A stretch of 19,981 bases of DNA from the NCBI GenBank assembly GCA_035575515.1, contig DATLXU010000075.1:1-19981 (forward strand). The letters are read 5' to 3'. The position numbers and the translations under genes are program-made. This DNA is from DATLXU01 sp035575515 (GTDB lineage Bacteria > Acidobacteriota > Blastocatellia > UBA7656). Of the stretch, positions 14,427 to 19,981 are shown in pieces (the first letter of the stretch is position 1; every line of letters begins with the position of its first letter). The notes beneath the pieces were generated by a model that saw only the letters and a list, made by a program, of their open reading frames with translations, ran no database searches and had not been told where the DNA came from.

Positions 14427-15554
14427 ATGAGCCAGATGAAAGCCGATGATCCCATAAGTATCAAAGACACCGCGCCCGTTCGCGCGGGCGAAGAACTGGA
14501 TATGCCCGCGCTAGAAAAATACCTGCGCGAGCGATTGCCCGATTTGATGCCGGGCCAGTCGCTCGACGACGCGCAAATCGAACTGGAGCAATTTCCCGGA
14601 GGCCACTCGAATCTGACTTATCTCGTCCGGCTCGGCGGGCACGAATTCGTCTTGCGAAGGCCGCCCGTCGGACCAGTCGCGCCGACGGCTCACGACATGC
14701 CGCGCGAGTATCGCCTGCTTGCCGCGATTCATCCTCACTTTCCGCTTGCGCCGCGCCCTTACTTGCTCTGCGAAGACACAGCGATCATCGGCGTTCCGTT
14801 TTATCTGATGGAGCGGCGGCGCGGCCTTGTCGTTCGCCGCGAGATACCCGAAGAGATTGGCGATAATCTCGATATGCGCCGCCGCGTGAGCCTCGCGATG
14901 GTTGACACGCTTGCTGCGCTGCATTCGGTTGATATTTACTCTACGGGGCTTGCGAGCATCGGCAAGCCTGTTGGATTTGTTACAAGACAGGTGCGCGGGT
15001 GGACTGAACGCTGGCATCGCTCGAAGACGAGCGAGCTTCGAGAGATTGACGAAGTAATAGGGTGGCTCGACGCGCGAATCCCGCCTGAGCCTGACGCAGA
15101 AGGCGGGCGAGCGGCGACGCTCGTGCATAACGATTTCAAGCTGGACAATGTGATGCTTGATCCAAACAATCCGGCGCGCGTCGTTGCGGTGCTCGATTGG
15201 GAGATGTGCGCCGTAGGCGATCCGCTGATTGATGTCGGGATATTTCTTTGCTACTGGGCGCAGAAAGACGATCCTGAGGCGCGGCGCGAATCAATCAGTC
15301 CCGTGACGACTGAGCCGGGATGGATTGCGCGCGAAGAGATAATCGCCAGATACAGCATCGTCACGGGCCGCGATCTTTCGGGCATAGCTTTTTACGAAGT
15401 GTTCGCGCTGTTCAAAGTTGCAGTTGTGTTGCAGCAGATTTATTTTCGATACGCGCGCGGTCAGACACGGGACGAGAGATTCAAGGATTTTGACAGGCGC
15501 GTTGCTGGACTTGCCCGCGCCGCATTGGATTTGGCCGAGAGGTCTGGAATATAG
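14427..15554 (+). CDS. Phosphotransferase family protein (LvaA / ACAD10-11 kinase-domain type)
   Basis: 375 residues from ATG 14427, preceded by AGAGGA about nine bases upstream. The frame is open further upstream, but that part lies inside the repeat element. The aminoglycoside-phosphotransferase-like fold shows GGHSNLTYLVRLGGHEFVLRRPP (nucleotide loop and Lys-equivalent region), EYRLL, YLMERRRG (hinge), the catalytic loop LVHNDFKLDNVMLD (His234, Asp236, Asn241) and LDWEMCAVGDPLIDVG (metal-binding Asp257). The R-R-P-P and D-M-P-R-E-Y signatures mark the branch containing bacterial LvaA and the kinase domain of ACAD10/ACAD11, which phosphorylate the hydroxyl of 4-hydroxyacyl-CoA so that it can be eliminated. 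No acyl-CoA dehydrogenase is in the window. The next gene encodes a phosphatase-fold protein. Confidence 0.87.
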   Translation: MSQMKADDPISIKDTAPVRAGEELDMPALEKYLRERLPDLMPGQSLDDAQIELEQFPGGHSNLTYLVRLGGHEFVLRRPPVGPVAPTAHDMPREYRLLAAIHPHFPLAPRPYLLCEDTAIIGVPFYLMERRRGLVVRREIPEEIGDNLDMRRRVSLAMVDTLAALHSVDIYSTGLASIGKPVGFVTRQVRGWTERWHRSKTSELREIDEVIGWLDARIPPEPDAEGGRAATLVHNDFKLDNVMLDPNNPARVVAVLDWEMCAVGDPLIDVGIFLCYWAQKDDPEARRESISPVTTEPGWIAREEIIARYSIVTGRDLSGIAFYEVFALFKVAVVLQQIYFRYARGQTRDERFKDFDRRVAGLARAALDLAERSGI

Positions 15555-15663
15555 CAGCAGGCAAAAGGCAGGAACGTTGCTGCCTTAGAACTAGCTCTGG
15601 GAGCCGATTTCACGGCTTTTGCACTTTTCACCGCTGCTTTTGCTTTTTGCCTTCTGACTGCTA
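15555..15663. repeat. Heptamer-phrase arrays in opposite orientation plus small hairpins
   Basis: GGCAAAA (15560-15566) within a purine-rich left array pairs with TTTTGCC (15645-15651) within a right array of 7-base phrases (GCTTTTG, CTTTTTG, CCTTCTG, ACTGCTA; 15636-15663). Between them lie GGCAG 15567-15571 with CTGCC 15580-15584, and AGCCG 15602-15606 with CGGCT 15613-15617 followed by TTTT. The last could be a weak terminator of the kinase-type gene. The element occupies the 124-base gap up to the ribosome site of the next gene. Confidence 0.5.
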
Positions 15664-15678
15664 ATTGAGGAGCATTGA

Positions 15679-16395
15679 TTGAGCTACATCTATCTCATTC
15701 GTCACGCGCAGGCCGGTTCGCGCGACAACTACGATGTGCTGTCAGGGCTTGGGCACGAACAGGCGCGGCGGCTTGGCCAACACTTCGCAGAGCAGGGAAT
15801 TGAACTGTCGACGGTTTATTCAGGCGGGATGAGAAGGCAACGGCACACAGCCGAGATCGTTTGCGAGGCGATGGCGCGCGGAGGCTTGAGCGTTCCTGAT
15901 ATTGTGACTGACGAGCGGTGGAATGAGTTCAGTCTGATTTCAATCTATCGCGCAATCGCCCGCCGCCTCTGCGATGAGAGCGAAGAATTTGCGCGCGACT
16001 TCGCGGAAATGCAGGAAGCCCTCAGGCGCGACCCTCACACGGTCGGAGGCGCGACGAGTCGTTGTGACATCGCCGTGATTCGCGCGTGGATGGAGCATCG
16101 CTTCCCCGATTACGAAGGAGAATCGTGGGCTTCGTTTCGCGCTCGAATTGAATCGTGCGCCGCCGAGCTGACGAATCACAACAGCGAAAAAGCGGTTGCC
16201 GTATTCACATCAGCTACGCCCGTAGCGATCACGGCAGGCGCATCGCTTGGTCTTTCGGATGAAAAGCTGCTGAAGATACTTGGCGTGCTCTATAACACCG
16301 GAGTCACTGTGATGCGAGCCAGGGGCGATGGGCTGAGACTGTTCACGCTCAACGCGACGCCGCATTTGAATGACTCGTTGAAAACGTTTCGATAA
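15679..16395 (+). CDS. Histidine phosphatase (phosphoglycerate-mutase-fold) family protein lacking the second catalytic His
   Basis: 238 residues from TTG 15679, with GAGGA about seven bases upstream. The phospho-acceptor motif LIRHAQAGS (Arg8, His9) is present. DNYDVLSGLGHEQARRLG and STVYSGGMRRQRHTAEIV (second Arg region) follow, then the acidic-donor region DERWNEFS. In the usual fold the second catalytic His lies in a V-x-H-G-G-x-I loop near the C-terminus. Here the loop is VFTSATPVAI, with Ser178 at that position. A known subgroup with the R-H-x-Q-A-S start and a Ser in this loop exists, so this is a subgroup trait rather than damage. Activity may be altered. It probably pairs with the upstream phosphotransferase gene, as such genes often neighbour each other. 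Confidence 0.82.
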   Translation: MSYIYLIRHAQAGSRDNYDVLSGLGHEQARRLGQHFAEQGIELSTVYSGGMRRQRHTAEIVCEAMARGGLSVPDIVTDERWNEFSLISIYRAIARRLCDESEEFARDFAEMQEALRRDPHTVGGATSRCDIAVIRAWMEHRFPDYEGESWASFRARIESCAAELTNHNSEKAVAVFTSATPVAITAGASLGLSDEKLLKILGVLYNTGVTVMRARGDGLRLFTLNATPHLNDSLKTFR

Positions 16396-16405
16396 TCTTC
16401 ACACT

Positions 16406-18721
16406 CTACTTCGCTTGTTTCATCTTTTTTTCTTCGCCCGGATGATAAACGAGCTTGCTATTCGCTTTAATCTCTTCGAGCGTGAACCACGCGGGCTTGA
16501 ACTGGCGCTTCGAGTAGAGTTGAGCCTGATCAAAATGATGCGGCGAGGCCGGGTCTGCGCTCTGACCGAACACAAGCAGCGACCGCGCCTGCACTTTCGG
16601 ACCGAATTCGACGACGCTCACGAATGAAGTTCCCGCGACGCCGTAACGTCGCTTCTGCCCTTTTTCAGGCCGCGCGTAAAAGTTATTGACGATGCCGACA
16701 GGGCCGGGCGCGCCGGAGATGGGGAGGCTCGGACGCGCGTCGCTGAACTGCTCAAGCTCGCCTCCCGATTGAATTCGCTGTAAGCGATTTATCTCGCCCC
16801 ACGCGACTCGCCACGTCCCCCAGTCGCGCGCAAGCTCGTTCGAAATCTCTTCAAGCGCACGGATGCGCAGCCAGTCATCTTTCACGCGCTCGGCGCGCAG
16901 CTTCGCCATGCGCTCGAACCATAGCGCAAAAAGCGTCATCGCTTTTGATTCCGTAGTGCTTACACCGTTCCACGCCTTAAGCTCGGAAATGACTTCAGCG
17001 AGTTTCTCTGCGCGCGAAGCGTCTGTGGATTTCAATTTCTCCCATTCTTTGACGATTTCGGGTATCTGCGTTTCAGCTTCGATGACCGTCGTGTCGAAGC
17101 CAGCTTTCGCCCAATCGTCGAACGAGAATTTTTCTCTGGTCGAAAGAATGCGCCGCGAGATTCGCGCTCGCGCATTGTCGGATTCGCGAGTCATATAAGC
17201 CGGGAAGCTCTCTTTCGCGGGATTGCCTTCGGTGGTTGTGGTGAAAGGAGTCTGGTTGCAGTTTTGCAAGAAGCCCGTCTGGGGATTTGTCATCTGCGGC
17301 AATTCATCAAGCGAATGATAGCTCTGCCATTCCGTCTCCGGGTTGCTGCCGTCAACAGGCTTCGACCAATCGAACTTCGTCGAGCGGCGCGGGACCGAGC
17401 CGTTATAGACGTAGAAGATATTGCCTTCGCGGTCGGCGTACATCGTATTGAACATCGGGATTGCGACGCGCGACATAGCGGCTTTGAATTCGGCAAGCGT
17501 CTTCGATTTGCCCATCGCGTACCACTCGTCAATCCATCCGCCCTCTTCGAGCCTCGCGAGTTTTATCGCGAGCGGCTTGCCTTCGCGCACGGCGACAATG
17601 GGACCGTGATGCGTCTTTCGAAATTTGAAAGTCTTCGCGTCAAGCCCCTTCGGCGTCTTGACTTTGATGGTGTCGGTCCATTCAGTTGCGTTGCGCGTAC
17701 CGTCGCCGTAGCGATAAGCGAGCGGATTTTTCGCGTCGTCGAATTTTTCGATGTAGAGATCAACTATATCGGGGTCATTTACCGTGTGACTCCAGCCCAA
17801 GCTCTGGTTGTGTCCAATTGATGGATAAGGCGAGCCGAAAAATGACGCGCCCGACAGGTCCCATCCTTCGTTGCTGTGCAAGTGACCTTCGTACCACTGG
17901 CCAGGCCCGAAGAACGGTTGATGCGGATTGATGAACAGCATCGCATGACCCGTTGCGCTCTTCGTGGGAGTGATGGCCCACATATTTGAACCTATCACGG
18001 GTTCAGGCTGTGGTTCGTCAAAGGCTGACAATGGAAGATTCAGCATTGATGTCGTGCTGCCTGCGGGCGCACCGTCTGCTGTCATCTCCTGAACAGCGGA
18101 GCGTATCTCGTCAACTTTCAGGCCGGATTTGCCGAAGATGAAAAGCTGGTAGATTGTGAAGCGGCTGAATGCGAACGGCTGCCACGCTTCAAAGTGCGTG
18201 ATTAGTCGCGGCTTGATCTGCGGATTGCGGTCGAGGAAGTAATTGAACCCATCAACGAGCGCCTGCGCCAGTTCGCGCGCACGCGGCGAGCATCGCTCGT
18301 ACTCCTGCTTTGCGAGTCGAGTAATCTCAAGAGCGCGATTGAGCAGGTCATCTGAGAGTGTGCGCTCGCCGTAAACTTCCAACGCGCGACCGAGCGCGCG
18401 GATGTAACTGTCCTCGATCTGCCAGAAGTTGTCTTCCGCCTGAGCGTATGCGTAGCCGAAGACGCAACTGGCGTCTGTAGGTCCGTAGATGTGCGGCACA
18501 CCGTAGGCATCTCGATAAATCGTGACCGAACGCGCTATCTTTTCGACGTTCGCATTTTGCTTTCTGGCAGCGGGCAGAGCCGCAGGCGCGAGCGCTAGAG
18601 CAATAGCGATAATGACGACCGTTTTAATAGCTAAGTTGGCGATTAAATTCGTTGTGCGTTTGGTGAAGGCAATTCTTTCATTGCTTGAAGAGTGAAATGA
18701 GCCGAGCCGCGCATTTGGCAT
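16406..18721 (-). CDS. Penicillin-acylase-family Ntn hydrolase, exported
   Basis: 771 residues if started at ATG 18721, chosen because GGAGG (18733-18729) sits seven bases upstream; ATGs at 18772 and 18727 lack good spacing. A hydrophobic segment (about 28-50) ending APAALPAA is a signal peptide for export. Family landmarks follow: VTIYRDAYGVPHIYG and YAYAQAEDNFWQIE in the alpha part, then GSNMWAI, whose Ser (codon 17989-17987) becomes the N-terminal nucleophile of the beta chain after autocleavage. INPHQPF and LQNCNQTPF supply conserved beta-chain positions. Relatives cleave penicillins, acyl-homoserine lactones (PvdQ, QuiP), aculeacin or other amides; the substrate is not evident. A solo tnpB element ends about 55 bases upstream, so its own promoter may be displaced. 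It converges with the histidine-phosphatase gene, 10 bases apart. Confidence 0.9.
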   Translation of the reverse strand: MPNARLGSFHSSSNERIAFTKRTTNLIANLAIKTVVIIAIALALAPAALPAARKQNANVEKIARSVTIYRDAYGVPHIYGPTDASCVFGYAYAQAEDNFWQIEDSYIRALGRALEVYGERTLSDDLLNRALEITRLAKQEYERCSPRARELAQALVDGFNYFLDRNPQIKPRLITHFEAWQPFAFSRFTIYQLFIFGKSGLKVDEIRSAVQEMTADGAPAGSTTSMLNLPLSAFDEPQPEPVIGSNMWAITPTKSATGHAMLFINPHQPFFGPGQWYEGHLHSNEGWDLSGASFFGSPYPSIGHNQSLGWSHTVNDPDIVDLYIEKFDDAKNPLAYRYGDGTRNATEWTDTIKVKTPKGLDAKTFKFRKTHHGPIVAVREGKPLAIKLARLEEGGWIDEWYAMGKSKTLAEFKAAMSRVAIPMFNTMYADREGNIFYVYNGSVPRRSTKFDWSKPVDGSNPETEWQSYHSLDELPQMTNPQTGFLQNCNQTPFTTTTEGNPAKESFPAYMTRESDNARARISRRILSTREKFSFDDWAKAGFDTTVIEAETQIPEIVKEWEKLKSTDASRAEKLAEVISELKAWNGVSTTESKAMTLFALWFERMAKLRAERVKDDWLRIRALEEISNELARDWGTWRVAWGEINRLQRIQSGGELEQFSDARPSLPISGAPGPVGIVNNFYARPEKGQKRRYGVAGTSFVSVVEFGPKVQARSLLVFGQSADPASPHHFDQAQLYSKRQFKPAWFTLEEIKANSKLVYHPGEEKKMKQAK

Positions 18722-18728
18722 AATCATT

Positions 18729-18733
18729 CCTCC
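18729..18733 (-). promoter_or_regulatory. Ribosome binding site that fixes the acylase start
   Basis: The minus strand reads GGAGG followed by seven bases and ATG at 18721. The ATG at 18727 lies only one base from GGAGG, and the one at 18772 is just 5 bases from the mobile-element end with no such site. Confidence 0.7.
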
Positions 18734-18776
18734 GGGATTCAAGAATCGAATCATACGTTGCGTTGGATGCATTGAG

Positions 18777-18930
18777 TTGACACTCCTCGCCGCTAAAGCG
18801 GGAGGATTCTTTGGTCGTCGCGCAAGCCAATGCTCGCGCTCGCAAATGGCGCAGTCCGAGCCAGAATATTGATTGCAGCATTATGGTCACGGTGAGCCAC
18901 AAAGCCACACTGAATACAGCGATGTTCGCG
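18777..18930 (-). ncRNA. Predicted omega RNA at the right end of the tnpB element
   Basis: TnpB nucleases use a guide RNA whose scaffold comes from the 3' part of tnpB plus the right end and whose guide is the DNA just past that end. Here the scaffold would end at the hairpin 18785-18805 and GAGTGTCAA. The guide would start at 18776 and read CTCAATGCATCCAACGTATG on the minus strand. The 5' limit given is nominal. Position is by analogy with ISDra2; no expression evidence exists. Confidence 0.4.
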
Positions 18931-19926
18931 TACCGCGAGAGACTTTCTGACCCTCGCTCCGCACTGCGAACAATCCTGCGAAGTGAACGCGGCAGCCACT
19001 TTCCATACTCGCCGTCCAGCATTCCCAGCTTTGGCGATGAGTATTTGAAGAAAAGTATTCCAAGCCGCATCACTGATAGATTTGGCAAGGTGATGATTCT
19101 TAACCATCCCCTTGATATTCAAATCTTCAACAGCGATTTCATCAAACTCTCTTGTGATTTGATTCGCCAGTTTGTGAAAGAAGTCTCTGCGCTGATTCGC
19201 AATGCGCTTTGCTCCGCGCGCAAGAAGGCGCGCGGCCTTACGGCGATTCGAGCCGCGCAGCTTTTTCTTGCTCACCCTGCGCTGCGCTATCTTCAATTCG
19301 CGTTCAGCCCGTCCGAGATACTTCGGGTTCTCTACAACTTCGCCTGTAGAGAGCGTGGCGAAGTTTTCAATGCCAACGTCAATACCCACACTCTCGCCTG
19401 TTTTAGGTATATAGGGCGAGTAGCTTTCTTCGACTGCAAAGATAACAAACCAGCCGTCAACCTGTCGCTTGAGGGTGACCGTTTTGATGCGGCCTTCAAT
19501 CTCACGCGACAGCCGCAGACGCATAGAACCAATTTTAGAAAGACTCAGTTTATCGCCTTCGAGTTTCCACCCCGATTGCGGGTAGGTGAAGCTGTTATAG
19601 CGATGTTTGGATTTGAAGCGCGGAAAGCCTGCCTTCACAGCGCCATCCCTGACTCGGCGAAAGAAGTTTTGAAAGCCTCTGTCGAGCCGCTTCAAGACAT
19701 TCTGCAATACCTGAGAATGCACATCTCTAAGGTCTGGACGCGCTTGTTTCACATCGGGCAATTCAAGACACTGGCTGGCAAAGCTCAACGATTCGCCTGC
19801 CTTTGCGTAGGCGTCACGGCGTTCTTGAAGCGCGGCATTGTACAACTCTCGGCAGACCGAAAGCGTTCGTTCAAGCGCGCGCTCGATTCGTTTGGACGGC
19901 TTGAGTTTGTACTTATACGCTCGCAT
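18793..19926 (-). CDS. tnpB: TnpB RNA-guided nuclease (OrfB), apparently intact
   Basis: 377 residues from ATG 19926-19924 (MRAYKYKLKPSKRIE, the usual OrfB opening). The N-terminal helix-turn-helix/REC-like part spans about 1-175. The RuvC catalytic residues are all present: Asp183 (GIDVGIENFATL), Glu267 (IAVEDLNIKGM) and Asp347 (AHRDHNAAINI). A four-cysteine zinc ribbon is formed by Cys319, Cys322, Cys337 and Cys340. Length is normal for the family (about 370-410). TnpB cleaves DNA guided by the omega RNA encoded at the element's right end, favouring retention of the element. It has no tnpA partner here, so movement would need TnpA from elsewhere. The TAG stop lies inside the right-end hairpin. 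Transcription runs toward the acylase gene. Confidence 0.93.
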   Translation of the reverse strand: MRAYKYKLKPSKRIERALERTLSVCRELYNAALQERRDAYAKAGESLSFASQCLELPDVKQARPDLRDVHSQVLQNVLKRLDRGFQNFFRRVRDGAVKAGFPRFKSKHRYNSFTYPQSGWKLEGDKLSLSKIGSMRLRLSREIEGRIKTVTLKRQVDGWFVIFAVEESYSPYIPKTGESVGIDVGIENFATLSTGEVVENPKYLGRAERELKIAQRRVSKKKLRGSNRRKAARLLARGAKRIANQRRDFFHKLANQITREFDEIAVEDLNIKGMVKNHHLAKSISDAAWNTFLQILIAKAGNAGRRVWKVAAAFTSQDCSQCGARVRKSLAVREHRCIQCGFVAHRDHNAAINILARTAPFASASIGLRDDQRILPL

Positions 19927-19981
19927 TCAGTCCTTTGTGCGTTAAGCAAAGTCAATCATTGTTTTCGCGGGCATCGAGCAC

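Larger units (their letters stand above)
18777..19956 (-). mobile_element. Solo tnpB element of the IS200/IS605 (IS1341-like) superfamily
   Basis: One tnpB gene is bounded by subterminal hairpins, without long terminal inverted repeats or target duplication, as in this superfamily. The right end lies just past the tnpB stop: CCTCGCCGC 18785-18793 pairs with GCGGGAGG 18798-18805 (one bulge, loop TAAA). On the minus strand the sequence then reads GAGTGTCAA, ending near 18777, a common right-end sequence of such elements. Near the left end, CTTTG 19933-19937 pairs with CAAAG 19947-19951, next to GTCAAT. No tnpA is seen in the window; the few bases beyond are flank. The exact left boundary is not fixed. 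Confidence 0.7.

Noticed and set aside
17264..17821. 185-residue plus-strand frame inside the acylase gene
   Set aside because: It is antisense to the conserved beta-chain region of the acylase, with no domain.

Overview
The window reads as chromosomal DNA of a moderately GC-rich, non-photosynthetic-looking environmental bacterium. The gene mix suggests Acidobacteriota, perhaps the Blastocatellia group: a prkA/yeaH/spoVR-type locus, an S1/P1-like nuclease, a large penicillin-acylase-family hydrolase, and intergenic arrays of 7-base phrases. That placement is an inference and is weak. No rRNA, tRNA or CRISPR array is visible. Genes are densely packed on both strands.

Layout. 1-2967 (+): the 3' end of a YeaH/YhbH (DUF444) gene, then spoVR; the spoVR reading frame carries a complete 406-residue LAGLIDADG intein inside the conserved NEGWA/WHSRIM motif. 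3079-3981 (+): a secreted S1/P1-like zinc nuclease. 4248-7325 (+): a geranylgeranyl-reductase-family flavoprotein, a Tet/TCR-type MFS exporter and a CopD-like membrane protein, closely spaced. 7561-7974 (+): a small exported protein of unknown function. 8001-8747 (-): rlmB. 8984-9949 (+): an Aur1-like PAP2 membrane phosphatase/transferase. 9928-10122 (-): a possible small gene. 10331-10786 (+): ssb. 10823-14087 (-): a DAO-family flavin oxidoreductase, an ornithine-cyclodeaminase-fold dehydrogenase and a receiver-HATPase fusion. 14427-16395 (+): an LvaA/ACAD10-type phosphotransferase and a histidine-phosphatase-fold protein. 16406-18721 (-): a penicillin-acylase-family Ntn hydrolase. 18777 to about 19956 (-): a solo tnpB element of the IS200/IS605 superfamily.

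How the genes relate. YeaH and SpoVR are long-known partners of the PrkA kinase/AAA protein, so prkA probably lies just left of the window. The receiver-HATPase gene and the cyclodeaminase-fold gene are separated by only 9 bases and are probably co-transcribed. A candidate terminator lies between them and the flavin oxidoreductase. The kinase-fold and phosphatase-fold genes at 14427-16395 look like a pair acting on acyl-CoA-type metabolites.

The most notable items are the SpoVR intein with an embedded helix-turn-helix segment, the intact solo TnpB whose predicted guide is the leader of the acylase gene, four related intergenic heptamer-phrase arrays (one of them used as the coding 3' end of rlmB), and two enzymes with a substituted active-site position (Ser for the second His in the phosphatase fold; Thr for the cyclodeaminase Asp).
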